Assembly: GCF_008369115.1 (NCBI RefSeq)
Contig: NZ_VOAZ01000003.1
Location: forward strand, 1-64,000
Length of the DNA: 64,000 bases
Reading direction: 5' to 3'
From: Psychrobacter sp. ANT_WB68
GTDB taxonomy: Bacteria > Pseudomonadota > Gammaproteobacteria > Pseudomonadales > Moraxellaceae
The notes below the pieces were generated by a model. That model ran no database searches, was not told where the DNA came from, and saw nothing but the letters and a program-made list of their open reading frames with translations. Every line of letters starts with the position of its first letter. Position 1 is the first letter of the stretch. The translations under genes and the position numbers were made by a program. Positions 39,217 through 48,672 of the stretch are shown one piece after another.

Positions 39217-39414
39217 GCTTATCACCTATCTAACCTTAATATCTAGCTTCATAGCGAACTCCATAACTTATATTAAAGTAACCCACAGCAACCTAACTTT
39301 TAGCAAAAGCTAGTTTCAGTAACCATACTTAGCAAAGCAATTATCCGAATAAAAAAGCCATGCGCTCATCACGTAAAAAACGGCTATTTATACAGTCAAA
39401 CCGAGGAATCTCGC

Positions 39415-40959
39415 ATGTCAGAACCAACCGATATCAATAGCGCCCAAAAACCTTTCGCCCATGCCAGCGAACAGCCGACCACAGTGCGCCCTGTGACGCA
39501 GCCGGACAATCCGTATGCCAGTACGCGCGGCAGCATTACCAGTAAGCAATTACCGGCATTCGATGAAGATATTATCAATAAATATAATCGCTCGGGGCCG
39601 CGCTATACCTCCTACCCTACTGCTTTAGAGTTCTCACCGATGCCAGAAGGACTTGAAACAAAGATTTTGCAAGAACGCGAAGCCCATGTACCGCTATCGC
39701 TCTATTTTCATATACCGTTTTGTCGCCATCTTTGCTATTACTGTGCTTGTAATAAAATTATTACCAAAAAAAATAGCGATGCCGGCGATTATCTAGAATA
39801 TTTGATGGCGGAAATTAAGCACAAACGTAGCTTATTAAAAACACCAGCAGACGGTGAAAAGCCACTGGTCAAACAGCTACATTTTGGTGGTGGTACGCCA
39901 ACCTTTCTACAAGATAATGAGTTGATACAACTTTGGGAATTTTTACAGACCCAGTTTGAATTTTTACCAGAAGACCAAGGCGATTACTCTATTGAGATTG
40001 ACCCACGCGAGCTAGGCACTGAGACTCTAAAAGTACTGCGCAACCTTGGTTTTAACCGCGTGAGCTTGGGCGTGCAAGACTTAGATGAAACCGTACAAAT
40101 CGCGGTCAATCGCATAAATTCTGCCGAGCTCATTGAGAATGTGCTTGCTGAGGCGCGCGCGTTGGGCTTCCATTCTATCAACGTCGACCTAATTTATGGT
40201 TTACCACATCAAACGCCAACGACCTTAGATAAAACTGTACGCCGTATTATTGAGATGTCACCCGATCGCCTATCGGTATTTAATTACGCCCACTTACCTG
40301 AGCGCTTTAAATCTCAACGCCAAATTAAAGAGGCGGATTTACCGACGCCAGCCGCTAAGCTTACAATGCTGGGTAATACCATTAATACATTAAGCGAAGC
40401 GGGTTATCAATATATTGGTATTGACCATTTTGCCAAACCTGATGATGAGCTTGCTATCGCCCAGCGCGAAGGTAAGTTGCATCGTAATTTTCAAGGTTAT
40501 ACCATCATGGGCGATTGTGATTTATTAGGGTTTGGCGTGTCTTCAATCAGTCAGATTGCCAATGCCAATAGCAGCTATATTCTGCAAAATCACACCGATT
40601 TACAGGTTTACAAAGAAAATATCGATGCGGCACGCGATAATCCAACCATCATGCCCGCGGTCAATGTAATTAAGACCTCGATTAAAGACCGCTTACGTGA
40701 ATACGTGATTATGAATTTATTATGTCATGACTATATGGATTTTCGAGACATTAATCAGAAGTTTGGTATCGATGCCATCACTTACTTTATTGATGAAATC
40801 CAACAGTTGGACGAGATGCAACAGGACCGCTTGATTGATATGGATGCGGCTGGGATTCGCGTACTGCCAAAAGGTCGTCTATTGGGTCGTAATGTGGCCA
40901 TGGTGTTCGATGAATATCTTGAGAAAAAACATAAAAACCGCTTCTCTAAGGTTATTTAA
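39415..40959 (+). CDS. hemN: Oxygen-independent coproporphyrinogen III dehydrogenase
   Basis: Radical SAM enzyme that converts coproporphyrinogen III to protoporphyrinogen IX without oxygen. It has 514 residues. The 4Fe-4S cysteines are Cys103, Cys107 and Cys110 in FCRHLCYYCAC. YFHIPF, HFGGGTPTFL and SVQDLDETVQ-type SAM-binding segments follow, and the HemN C-terminal domain is intact. RYTSYPTALEF at about 63-73 is typical of HemN and not HemW. The first about 50 residues are a polar extension. GAGGAA precedes the ATG. Confidence 0.96.
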   Translation: MSEPTDINSAQKPFAHASEQPTTVRPVTQPDNPYASTRGSITSKQLPAFDEDIINKYNRSGPRYTSYPTALEFSPMPEGLETKILQEREAHVPLSLYFHIPFCRHLCYYCACNKIITKKNSDAGDYLEYLMAEIKHKRSLLKTPADGEKPLVKQLHFGGGTPTFLQDNELIQLWEFLQTQFEFLPEDQGDYSIEIDPRELGTETLKVLRNLGFNRVSLGVQDLDETVQIAVNRINSAELIENVLAEARALGFHSINVDLIYGLPHQTPTTLDKTVRRIIEMSPDRLSVFNYAHLPERFKSQRQIKEADLPTPAAKLTMLGNTINTLSEAGYQYIGIDHFAKPDDELAIAQREGKLHRNFQGYTIMGDCDLLGFGVSSISQIANANSSYILQNHTDLQVYKENIDAARDNPTIMPAVNVIKTSIKDRLREYVIMNLLCHDYMDFRDINQKFGIDAITYFIDEIQQLDEMQQDRLIDMDAAGIRVLPKGRLLGRNVAMVFDEYLEKKHKNRFSKVI

Positions 40960-40995
40960 AGTCATCTAAAGCATATTGATTGAATGATACTTAAT

Positions 40996-41028
40996 AAAAA
41001 AAGACCTCGCACAAGGTCTTTTTTTTAT
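40996..41028 (+). terminator. Bidirectional terminator hemN / phytase-like gene
   Basis: AAAAAAAGACCT and AGGTCTTTTTTTT pair around CGCACA-type loop, with A and T runs; serves both convergent genes. Confidence 0.88.
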
Positions 41029-41070
41029 TGTCTGTCATAAGCATCAGTAGTTACGACAGAACAATCTACT

Positions 41071-42447
41071 CTATTCAGTCGGCATGACGATATACAATCG
41101 ATTGGCATCTTCGATGGTTTTTTCCGCATCAAGATATTTTTGTTCCACGCTACTTTTTGAGTGCACTATCTCTGAATCTGTCATCGCAAAGTCATCATCA
41201 TTGAGTAAGCCCAATGAGCCATCTTGCCGCAACCACAACCCTTCAAGCTTATCATGCGGATAATCTAAGCTAGCCAGCACATCGACGACCAAGGTTTTTT
41301 TGACCGGTGTGATACTCATCTCTTCGAGCACTTGCCAGTTTTCTTCATTTGCTACAATAAGCTGCTCGAGTGTTTGTCCATCGATAGTTAAACCGAGCGT
41401 GTCATTTTTCTCAATACTTGTACCACTTATAATCGCGTCAATATCTGTTGCCTGCGAGATATCTATTTTGTAGATTAGTTTTTGTGCTGATTTATCTTGT
41501 AGCGGGAATTTGCGATCGTGTTCAATTAAGTAAAACTCATGACTACTAAGTGCCACGATGCCAGAAGTCACGTGCTGCGCATGATCAAGGCGATATAAAT
41601 ATTGTGCTATTTTCCCTGAAACCAAATGGATTGTTACGATGCGCACCAAACTAGACATGCGCCCTGACTTATCAGGATTGTCCATAGCAGATTCCATGAT
41701 ACCGACCAACGTCTTTTGGTCTGGCGTAATGGTTAACGCCTCCATCCCGCGATTGGCACGGCGTTTGGTAAATTCTGTCGGTAATAAAAGCCGCTTACCA
41801 TTAATGAGTACATTATTACGCTCATCATTGGCAAACGCATTGATACGGGCAATCTCCACTCCATTGACATCATAATGGACGAGATGTGGACCATATTCAT
41901 CACTGACCCAAAAACTCCCATCTTTGAGTGCCGCCAGACCTTCAGGGTCTAAACCATTGATATCGGTTTTAATAGGATTGCTCAGCGCATCAAAAGGCAA
42001 ATTTGGATTGACGGTCATCGGCTGCCCATCGATATCATAGGGTACTTCATTGGTACCGCCAAGGGCTTTTGGATTTGGTAACCCAGAGATGGGATTGCCG
42101 AGCCTGTCTTTGAGTGCTGTCTCTTTTACTTTGATAATTTTGCCATCAGCTTGTAATTCAAATAATCCAATAGATGGCGTATAACCTGGTACTAGAAATT
42201 GCTTACCTTTACCAGCAATACCGTCAAAATCAGCATTAGGACCACGATCGGTGAGGGCATAAAATTGATTGGCATTGGTTGGATGAGCCGCTGCATCTGA
42301 ACCGTAGCCGCCGCCGCGAATCTCTAGCTTTTTTTCAGGGTAAGCCGCATTAATATGCGTCGCATCAAGCACGGTATAAGGTAATGGGCTGCCTTGCGGA
42401 AATTCGCTCATAGGAATGATAGCAGCATTTATATTTTCCTTGGTCAT
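41071..42447 (-). CDS. Esterase-like activity of phytase family protein
   Basis: Member of the phytase-like esterase family (PF13449), predicted beta-propeller. The 458 residues show the family blocks GGGYGSDAAAHP, FYALTDRGPNADFDG, LDPEGLAALKDGSFWVSDEYGPHLVHYD, NRGMEALTITPD and a C-terminal KLEGLWLRQDGSLGLLNDDDF. Two acidic clusters may bind metal. No signal peptide is visible with this start, although many relatives are exported. Single gene. Exact activity unknown. Confidence 0.85.
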   Translation of the reverse strand: MTKENINAAIIPMSEFPQGSPLPYTVLDATHINAAYPEKKLEIRGGGYGSDAAAHPTNANQFYALTDRGPNADFDGIAGKGKQFLVPGYTPSIGLFELQADGKIIKVKETALKDRLGNPISGLPNPKALGGTNEVPYDIDGQPMTVNPNLPFDALSNPIKTDINGLDPEGLAALKDGSFWVSDEYGPHLVHYDVNGVEIARINAFANDERNNVLINGKRLLLPTEFTKRRANRGMEALTITPDQKTLVGIMESAMDNPDKSGRMSSLVRIVTIHLVSGKIAQYLYRLDHAQHVTSGIVALSSHEFYLIEHDRKFPLQDKSAQKLIYKIDISQATDIDAIISGTSIEKNDTLGLTIDGQTLEQLIVANEENWQVLEEMSITPVKKTLVVDVLASLDYPHDKLEGLWLRQDGSLGLLNDDDFAMTDSEIVHSKSSVEQKYLDAEKTIEDANRLYIVMPTE

Positions 42448-42540
42448 TGTTATTTTCCTTGTATCAGTATTTTTATTATTAAATAAAAGCGGAATTAAAC
42501 TATTCAGAATTTATCAAAAAATCATGGGTAAATTAAAGTC

Positions 42541-42582
42541 AAAAAAATAGCCAGCGCTTCATATAATCACTGACTATTTTTT
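42541..42582 (-). terminator. Terminator of the nfeD-stomatin pair
   Basis: AAAAAATAG.CAG pairs with CTG.CTATTTTTT around a loop; on the minus strand a T run follows. Outer AAGTC/GACTT arms extend it (42536-42600). Confidence 0.7.
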
Positions 42583-42620
42583 AAGATTTGACTTCATAAC
42601 AGGGGTTAAGCCATAGTTTC

Positions 42621-43481
42621 TTAAACCTTAAGCTTATCACCTACCATCCCTTTTATTGTGCTTAGAATGTCAGCTGGTAATACCACCATTTTTGCGTTAT
42701 TAGATTCTGCTAACTGGCGAATCGACTTGATATACTGCTCACCCAATAGGTATACAATCGGCATCTCTTCCGTGCCCATCGCAGCAGTAATAAGACGAAT
42801 AGATTCTTCTGAACCTTTCGCCAATACCACTTGCGCTTCGGCATCTCGACGAGAGGCTTCTAGACGACCATCGGCTTCTAGGATAGCCGCTTGCTTTTGC
42901 CCATCAGCACGGGTCACGGTCGCACGACGTAGACGCTCAGCGGCCGCTTGCTCTTCCATTGACGCTTGCATGGTTTGTGACGGGTTAATATCTTGGATCT
43001 CTACTGTTTTTAGCGTGATACCCCAATCAGAAATATCTTCTGAGATCGCGTGCTTTAGCTTCATTTTTATTTCATCACGGCTAGATAAGGCACTATCAAG
43101 ATCCATCTCACCAATGATTGAACGCAAAGACGTCTGCACCAAATTTCGAATACCGTATTCGTAATCTTCGATACCATAGACGGCTTTATCAGGACGGACG
43201 ATATTAATATAAGCAACAGCGTTGGCGATAATCACCACGTTGTCTCGCGTAATGACCTCTTGTGACGGGATATCAAGCACGATGTCTTTAGTGGTAACTT
43301 TATAAGCCACATTATCAACATAAGGAATAATAAGGTTTAATCCAGGCTCTAAGGTTTGGCTATATTTACCCAATCTCTGCACGACCCACTTATAGCCTTG
43401 CGGGACAATACGTACGCCTTTAAACACTGTAAAGACGACCAATGCAACCAATACCACCAATACAATACTAAAACTTCCCAT
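42621..43481 (-). CDS. SPFH/Band 7 stomatin-like membrane protein
   Basis: Stomatin/prohibitin-like protein of the QmcA type, 286 residues: an N-terminal membrane helix (about 4-22), the SPFH domain (RIVPQGYKWVVQRLGKY...LEPGLNLIIPYVD...), then an Ala/Glu/Arg-rich coiled coil (MQASMEEQAAAERLRRATVTRADG). Such proteins form large membrane rings and often work with NfeD partners and proteases. It lies 21 bp downstream of the NfeD-like gene on the same strand, the usual pairing. Confidence 0.93.
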   Translation of the reverse strand: MGSFSIVLVVLVALVVFTVFKGVRIVPQGYKWVVQRLGKYSQTLEPGLNLIIPYVDNVAYKVTTKDIVLDIPSQEVITRDNVVIIANAVAYINIVRPDKAVYGIEDYEYGIRNLVQTSLRSIIGEMDLDSALSSRDEIKMKLKHAISEDISDWGITLKTVEIQDINPSQTMQASMEEQAAAERLRRATVTRADGQKQAAILEADGRLEASRRDAEAQVVLAKGSEESIRLITAAMGTEEMPIVYLLGEQYIKSIRQLAESNNAKMVVLPADILSTIKGMVGDKLKV

Positions 43482-43502
43482 GTTCCACCCCTATTATTAT
43501 GT

Positions 43503-43976
43503 TTAAATATTTTTATTAATGACCGCGTGCGACGTCATAGTACTGACAATCAGCTCATTACCCACGATATCTGTGACCACCACTCGATCACCGACTGCCA
43601 CTTGCTCACCTCTAGTACGGCACATCCATTCAGCGGCACCAACAATAGGCACACTAAAGCGCACCATACCTGCTCTATCTGGCTGTGGTGCTAAGATAAT
43701 CATACCCGTTTCACCGATAATCACACTGCCGCCCAATCCCGCTTTGGTACGATCTACAGACAAGGGTTTGACGAATTTAAACCATGCCAATAAAAAGATA
43801 GCCGATAGTATCAACCAAATAATAATTTGGACGGTGAGAGAAATAGGTATTAACCATAAAAGAGCAGCAACGATAATGGCAGCTGCCCCAAACCAGAGGC
43901 AGGCAAACGTCGGCACAAACATCTCGACGATCAGCAGCACAAAGCCTAATACCAGCCAGTGCCAAGGTTCAATCAT
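43503..43976 (-). CDS. NfeD-like membrane protein
   Basis: NfeD family partner of the stomatin-like protein. From MIEPWHW it has 157 residues: three closely packed hydrophobic segments (about 5-75), then a soluble OB-fold domain with LGGSVIIGETGMI and GDRVVVTDIVGNELIV. ATG 43976 is preferred because GGAGA stands 8-9 nt upstream; ATGs at 43991 and 44030 are also in frame. It is the first gene of the pair. Confidence 0.9.
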   Translation of the reverse strand: MIEPWHWLVLGFVLLIVEMFVPTFACLWFGAAAIIVAALLWLIPISLTVQIIIWLILSAIFLLAWFKFVKPLSVDRTKAGLGGSVIIGETGMIILAPQPDRAGMVRFSVPIVGAAEWMCRTRGEQVAVGDRVVVTDIVGNELIVSTMTSHAVINKNI

Positions 43977-44128
43977 CCAAAGCGTCTCCATTGTTGTCAC
44001 ATTCCTTATTCTACCTATTCTTGCTTTCAATGTAACATACTTTTGGCTTTTATAAATTCTTAAAAATCATCAGTCTATGGTGTATCCATCTTAAGCAGAC
44101 TTAAGACAAAGCTATTGACGTTTAAAGC

Positions 44129-44157
44129 AAAAAAACGACCGCCGCAGCGATCGTTTT
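44129..44157 (-). terminator. Terminator of barrel gene 1
   Basis: Minus strand AAAACGATCGC, loop TGCG, GCGGTCGTTTT then T run. Nearly the same sequence as the terminator at 44917-44948. Confidence 0.85.
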
Positions 44158-44212
44158 ATTCATTAAACGAATTTAACCTTGAAAATATCAACGTTAAAAT
44201 TCTAGAATCATA

Positions 44213-44761
44213 TTAGAATTTGTAATGTGCACCAACCGTCAATAGCGCAATATCTTCAGCAACATAATCATATTCAGCTTCGATGCTCATGTTAGGGTTA
44301 AAGTTATAACCTAAACCGATACCACCAGCAAGACCGCTATCGCTATCACTATCGCTAACAGAACCGCCTAAAACGTTGCTTGCAGAAACATCAAGCTCTG
44401 CTTTAGCAAACCCTATTTTACCTTTGGCATATAGACCTGTATTAGGGAATTGATAACGGTAAGTACCGTAGGCGCCATAAGTTTTAAGGTTATATTCAGC
44501 ATTAACGCCTCTAACACCTGTTTCAATATCAGTGTCACTAGAGCCTACATACTCAATTTCAGCACCAAAGTTAGGATCAAAGTTATAACCCGCATAAATA
44601 CCGTAAGCAGTAGGATCATCTAGACCATCAGTATCTACCAGAAATTTACCAGCTTTAACACCAACATACGGCTGACCTGCATAATTAACTGCTGCTTGTG
44701 CACTTACAGTCAGTAAAGAACCAACTACTAGTGCGCTCAAAGCTTTTTGTAAAGTATTCAT
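44213..44761 (-). CDS. Outer-membrane beta-barrel protein, OmpA/opacity-like (copy 1)
   Basis: Small eight-stranded-type outer-membrane barrel of the OmpA/opacity 'porin family' group. It has 182 residues. A signal peptide ends VSAQA (about 1-23). Alternating strands follow with YVGVKAGKF, YGIYAGYNFDPNFGAEIEYVG, TYRYQFPNTGLYAKGKIGFAKAE, and a final strand ending in Phe (VGAHYKF), the signal for BAM insertion. The extracellular loop SVSDSDSDSG is encoded by a 6-bp repeat. GGGA precedes the ATG. It is about half identical by eye to the gene at 45002-45544. Confidence 0.88.
   Translation of the reverse strand: MNTLQKALSALVVGSLLTVSAQAAVNYAGQPYVGVKAGKFLVDTDGLDDPTAYGIYAGYNFDPNFGAEIEYVGSSDTDIETGVRGVNAEYNLKTYGAYGTYRYQFPNTGLYAKGKIGFAKAELDVSASNVLGGSVSDSDSDSGLAGGIGLGYNFNPNMSIEAEYDYVAEDIALLTVGAHYKF
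44335..44357. repeat. Hexanucleotide repeat in barrel gene 1
   Basis: CGCTAT/CACTAT units repeated nearly four times, encoding Ser-Asp pairs in a predicted surface loop. Confidence 0.6.
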
Positions 44762-44802
44762 ATATTTTCCCGTTAAATAAAACTAAAATCCAATTTGGAT
44801 GA

Positions 44803-44830
44803 ATATTACAAATCATACAAATTAGTTCAA
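44803..44830 (-). promoter_or_regulatory. Promoter of barrel gene 1
   Basis: Minus strand TTGAAC (44825-44830), 16-bp spacer, TAATAT (44803-44808), 42 bp before the ATG. It makes gene 1 independent of gene 2. Confidence 0.45.
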
Positions 44831-44916
44831 CTATTGTTGGACGCGCAATACTAACAGAACCGTTTTGTTAATGCTCGCTTTTTTAATGACGCTCATATCA
44901 TTTTTTCTTTTCGCAT

Positions 44917-44948
44917 AAAAAAAACGACCACCGAAGTGATCGTTTTTT
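44917..44948 (-). terminator. Terminator of barrel gene 2 (UUCG tetraloop)
   Basis: Minus strand AAAAAACGATCAC, loop TTCG, GTGGTCGTTTTTTTT. The CAC(UUCG)GTG cap is the very stable cUUCGg tetraloop. Confidence 0.92.
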
Positions 44949-45001
44949 ATTTTAATGACTATTTTAGCTATTACTAATCAAAGAAATTAAGGTTCAAATG
45001 A

Positions 45002-45544
45002 TTAGAATTTAAGTTGTGCACCAACCGTCATAAGATCAGCATCACTACCTAGTTTGTCATATTCTGCTTCAACGCTGAAGTTAGGGTTCACTGAATATCC
45101 AAGACCTACACCACCAGCTAAGCTAGTATCATCTTTAGAGATGGTATTTCTTTTAGAGTTAGAAGATAGATAGTTACCTTCAATCTCAGTTTTAGCAACA
45201 CCTAGCTTACCTTTAGCATATAGACCAGTGTTCGGGAACTGATAGCGGTATGTACCATATGCGCCATAAGATTTCGCATCAATATCACCATTATAATAAT
45301 CAGCGTCATCTGAACCTACATATTCAACTTCAAGACCGAAGTTAGGATCAAAGTTATAACCACCATATACGCCATAAGCAGTTGGCTTATCAGAGCCGTC
45401 TACGTCTAGGTCAAACTGACCGACTTTTACACCAACGTACGGTTGACCAGTGTAGCCATTACCATATGCTACGGCTGCTTGTGCACCGATGCTTACTAAA
45501 GAACCAGCGGCTAGTGCAAGTAGAGTTTTTTGTAGAGTTTTCAT
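45002..45544 (-). CDS. Outer-membrane beta-barrel protein, OmpA/opacity-like (copy 2)
   Basis: Paralogue of the gene at 44213-44761. From MKTLQKTLLAL it has 180 residues; AAGGAG lies 6 nt before this ATG (45544), so an upstream ATG at 45577 is not needed. Signal peptide ends IGAQA; strands such as GQPYVGVKVGQF, YGVYGGYNFDPNFGLEVEYVG, TYRYQFPNTGLYAKGKLG and the C-terminal VGAQLKF match copy 1. Loops differ most. It has its own promoter and terminator. Confidence 0.9.
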   Translation of the reverse strand: MKTLQKTLLALAAGSLVSIGAQAAVAYGNGYTGQPYVGVKVGQFDLDVDGSDKPTAYGVYGGYNFDPNFGLEVEYVGSDDADYYNGDIDAKSYGAYGTYRYQFPNTGLYAKGKLGVAKTEIEGNYLSSNSKRNTISKDDTSLAGGVGLGYSVNPNFSVEAEYDKLGSDADLMTVGAQLKF

Positions 45545-45627
45545 GTGTAGCTCCTTAAAATCAATTGGGACAAACAAGTTATTTATTTATGTGGACTTTT
45601 TAGTCATATCGCCTTGTTTGCTAACGA

Positions 45628-45654
45628 TGTATACATAGTAACAAACTATGTCAA
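45628..45654 (-). promoter_or_regulatory. Promoter of barrel gene 2
   Basis: Minus strand TTGACA (45649-45654), 15-bp spacer, TATACA (45628-45633), about 85 bp before the ATG. Confidence 0.5.
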
Positions 45655-45807
45655 AGACTCTGTCAGTGTTTAATGGTAAGAAAGTTAACTTTTGCAAGTG
45701 TTTGTCAGTCTTCGAGTTACAAAGGTCTATATATGAAATCTTTTGTTACAATCACCTGTTTTGGGTAATACTTCCTACTCATTGGCTATAAATAACTTTA
45801 TAAAATC

Positions 45808-45837
45808 AAAGAACGCACCTCGAAAGATGCGTTCTTT
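45808..45837 (-). terminator. Terminator of dnaK
   Basis: AAAGAACGCA and TGCGTTCTTT form a perfect 10-bp stem around CCTCGAAAGA. Confidence 0.85.
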
Positions 45838-45875
45838 ATTATAAGTCAAACGTCAATTTTAACTGTTAATAGCGC

Positions 45876-47819
45876 TTATTTTTTATCTTCGTCTACTTCA
45901 GTAAACTCAGCATCGACCACATCGTCGTCAGCTTGGTTGCTGTTGCCAGCGTTATCAGCACCTTGTTGGAACTGGTTTGGATCCATACCTTCCGCACCCG
46001 CACTGCTATCCGCATAAATCTTTTGGCTAACTGGCAAGAACGCATTGTCTAAAGCTTCAAGCTTGGCTTTTATCTCGTCATGGTCGTCTTCTTTAGCAGC
46101 TGCTTCAAGCTCAGAGATAGCCGTTTCTACTGTTGATTTTTCATCATCAGATACTTTGTCTGCCGCATCTTTTAGCGCTTTTTGTACGGCATGGATACGA
46201 CCATCTGCTTCGTTACGAACTTGTGCTAAGTTAGCAAATTTCTCGTCTTCAGCGGCGTTCGCTTCGGCATCACGCACCATTTGTTCAACTTCTTCATCTG
46301 ACAAGCCAGAATCCGCTTTAATCTGGATACTTTGGGCTTTACCAGTACCTTTGTCTTTCGCTGAAATATTCATGATACCGTCAGCGTTGATGTCAAACGT
46401 GACTTCAATTTGCGGTAAACCACGTGGTGCTGGTGGAATATCCGTCAAGTCAAAACGACCAAGCTGTTTATTTTGGTTAGCTATTTTACGCTCACCTTGA
46501 TAAACCTGAATCGTTACTGCTGGCTGATTGTCTTCTGCCGTTGAGAATACCTGTGATTTCTTAGTCGGAATCATAGTGTTTTTCTCAATGATTGGCGTCA
46601 TGACACCACCCATTGTTTCAATACCTAGTGTCAATGGTGTTACGTCAAGCAATAGGACGTCAGTTTTGTCACCAGACAATACCGCGCCTTGAATCGCAGC
46701 ACCAGCGGCAACCGCTTCATCAGGGTTGACGTCTTTACGTGGCTCTTGACCGAAGAACTCTTGTACTTTTTGCTGTACGAGAGGCATACGTGTCTGACCA
46801 CCCACTAAAATAACATCATCGATATCGCCGATTTTTAGACCAGCATCTTCTAGAGCTGTTTTACAAGGACCCATAGTACGTTGTACTAGCTCTTCTGTTA
46901 GGCTCTCAAGTTTTGAGCGGCTGATAGTCACCACCAAATGCTTAGGACCACTGCTATCAGCAGTGATATATGGCAAGTTCACTTCAGTGCTTTGGGCACT
47001 TGATAGCTCAATTTTTGCTTTTTCTGCCGCTTCTTTTAGACGCTGCATCGCAAGAGAATCACCTTTTAGGTTGACGTCTTGGTCTTTTTTGAATTCAGCC
47101 ACTAAAAAGTCAATCAACGCTGAGTCAAAATCTTCACCACCAAGGAATGTATCACCGTTGGTCGCTAGTACTTCAAACTGCTGCTCACCATCAACGTCAG
47201 CGATTTCGATGATTGATACGTCAAACGTACCACCACCTAAGTCATATACAGCAACAGTACTATCGCCTTGCTTTTTGTCCATGCCATAAGCAAGTGCTGC
47301 AGCCGTTGGCTCGTTGATAATACGTTTTACATCAAGGCCCGCAATTTTACCGGCATCTTTGGTTGCTTGGCGCTGTGAATCGTTAAAGTAAGCAGGTACG
47401 GTTACGACTGCTTCAGTCACCGCTTCACCAAGATAGTCTTCAGCTGTTTTTTTCATCTTTTTCAAGATTTCAGCAGAAACCTGTGGTGGCGCTAATTTCT
47501 TACCGTTGATTTCTACCCATGCATCACCGTTATCAGCTTTGGCGATTTTATAAGGCACCATGCCGATGTCTTTTTGTACGACTTTGTCATCAAAGCGACG
47601 ACCAATAAGACGCTTAATAGCAAATAGCGTATTGTTTGGGTTGGTGACCGCTTGACGCTTCGCTGACTGACCAACAAGTATCTCGTCATCTTTATAAGCG
47701 ACAATCGATGGTGTGGTACGCGTACCTTCAGCGTTTTCGATGATTTTAACTTTATCACCTTCCATCACTGCCACACATGAGTTAGTTGTACCTAAATCAA
47801 TACCAATTACTTTACCCAT
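45876..47819 (-). CDS. dnaK: Molecular chaperone DnaK (Hsp70)
   Basis: ATP-dependent Hsp70 chaperone. The 647 residues are full length: nucleotide-binding domain opening [16 protein letters not shown] with phosphate loops [13 protein letters not shown] and [10 protein letters not shown], linker [19 protein letters not shown], substrate-binding domain, helical lid, and the acidic tail [20 protein letters not shown] lies 9 nt before the ATG. It follows grpE with a 253-bp gap carrying a possible sigma32 promoter and a hairpin. DnaJ is not downstream. Confidence 0.99.
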   Translation of the reverse strand: MGKVIGIDLGTTNSCVAVMEGDKVKIIENAEGTRTTPSIVAYKDDEILVGQSAKRQAVTNPNNTLFAIKRLIGRRFDDKVVQKDIGMVPYKIAKADNGDAWVEINGKKLAPPQVSAEILKKMKKTAEDYLGEAVTEAVVTVPAYFNDSQRQATKDAGKIAGLDVKRIINEPTAAALAYGMDKKQGDSTVAVYDLGGGTFDVSIIEIADVDGEQQFEVLATNGDTFLGGEDFDSALIDFLVAEFKKDQDVNLKGDSLAMQRLKEAAEKAKIELSSAQSTEVNLPYITADSSGPKHLVVTISRSKLESLTEELVQRTMGPCKTALEDAGLKIGDIDDVILVGGQTRMPLVQQKVQEFFGQEPRKDVNPDEAVAAGAAIQGAVLSGDKTDVLLLDVTPLTLGIETMGGVMTPIIEKNTMIPTKKSQVFSTAEDNQPAVTIQVYQGERKIANQNKQLGRFDLTDIPPAPRGLPQIEVTFDINADGIMNISAKDKGTGKAQSIQIKADSGLSDEEVEQMVRDAEANAAEDEKFANLAQVRNEADGRIHAVQKALKDAADKVSDDEKSTVETAISELEAAAKEDDHDEIKAKLEALDNAFLPVSQKIYADSSAGAEGMDPNQFQQGADNAGNSNQADDDVVDAEFTEVDEDKK

Positions 47820-47918
47820 AATGAATTGCTCCTAATTTATTTTTAAATAAAAACTTCTATATCATCAGACCTTAGATTATGAATAACTATCAACATCTAA
47901 TCGGTCACTTGTTGTTTT

Positions 47919-47947
47919 ATATCGGTTTGAGACTTCATTTTTTCAAG
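47919..47947 (-). promoter_or_regulatory. Candidate sigma32 (heat-shock) promoter for dnaK
   Basis: Minus strand CTTGAAA (47941-47947) with CCGATAT (47919-47925) 15 bp downstream; the -35 is a perfect match to the sigma32 consensus and the -10 a partial match to CCCCATNT. Confidence 0.45.
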
Positions 47948-47986
47948 TCAATCAGGCGGTAAATATTGTCTTTTATGTGATTTTTT

Positions 47987-48019
47987 GTGTAAAGCCCCAT
48001 TAATAATAGGGTTTTACAC
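47987..48019 (-). other. Hairpin between grpE and dnaK
   Basis: GTGTAAAGCCC (47987-47997) pairs with GGGTTTTACAC (48009-48019), 11 bp with one G-U pair. No T run follows on the minus strand, so termination would be weak; it may attenuate or protect the grpE transcript. It is not a CIRCE element. Confidence 0.5.
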
Positions 48020-48072
48020 TGTTATAAACTTATTGTTCAATACTAACACCTAAAATCTCAAGCTTTTGCATC

Positions 48073-48672
48073 TTACTGTCCGACGCGCACCATCGCTGGG
48101 CGCAACAAACGACCATTTAAACTATAACCTTTTTGTAGAACTGTACCGACGATATCGGCTTCGGCTTCGGGGTCAATCCCTACCGCTTCATGCAAGTCGG
48201 CGTTGAACTTCTCGCCTTGTGGGTCAACCATATCGATGCCATTTTTATTCAATACATCTAACAATGCTTTATGAGTCAATCTTACCCCTTCAGTGACAGG
48301 ATCATCTGCATGGGCATTTTCGATGGCGCGTTCTAAATTATCGACCACTTCTAACAGCTCTTTGGCAAATTTCTGCAGGGCAAATCTTTTGCTTTTATCC
48401 GCTTCTTGTTCCATACGTTTTTGTGCATTGTAAGCTTCAGCGTTGGCTCGAGCGGTGCCTTCTTTGGCTTGCTTGACTTCATCTTCTAACTCAGCAATAC
48501 GAGATTTAAACGTATCTAAATCAATATCGCTTGGGATACTGCTCTCTGCACCTGAGTTATGTTGTGGATCAAACTCTTGCATGGTTTCTTCTAAAATACT
48601 GTCAGTATGCTGAACATTGTCATGTGAGACATTTTGGTCAATCGATTCGTGGTTATTATTCTGCTCGCTCAT
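48073..48672 (-). CDS. grpE: Nucleotide exchange factor GrpE
   Basis: DnaK co-chaperone that releases ADP. It has 199 residues: disordered acidic N-terminus with Asn/Gln/His/Asp (1-50), a long coiled coil (about 55-115), and the C-terminal beta domain with the family signature NGIDMVDPQGEKFNADLHEAVG and GYSLNGRLLRPAMVRVGQ. AAGGAG lies 7 nt before the ATG. First gene of the leftward grpE-dnaK pair. Confidence 0.98.
   Translation of the reverse strand: MSEQNNNHESIDQNVSHDNVQHTDSILEETMQEFDPQHNSGAESSIPSDIDLDTFKSRIAELEDEVKQAKEGTARANAEAYNAQKRMEQEADKSKRFALQKFAKELLEVVDNLERAIENAHADDPVTEGVRLTHKALLDVLNKNGIDMVDPQGEKFNADLHEAVGIDPEAEADIVGTVLQKGYSLNGRLLRPAMVRVGQ

Larger units (their letters stand above)
45545..45875. 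other. Region between barrel gene 2 and dnaK
   Basis: About 330 bp. Holds the promoter of barrel gene 2 (45628-45654) and the dnaK terminator (45808-45837); otherwise no gene. No dnaJ is present here. Confidence 0.6.

Noticed and set aside
47987..48019. Hairpin before dnaK considered as a CIRCE element for HrcA
   Set aside because: The arms do not match TTAGCACTC/GAGTGCTAA.
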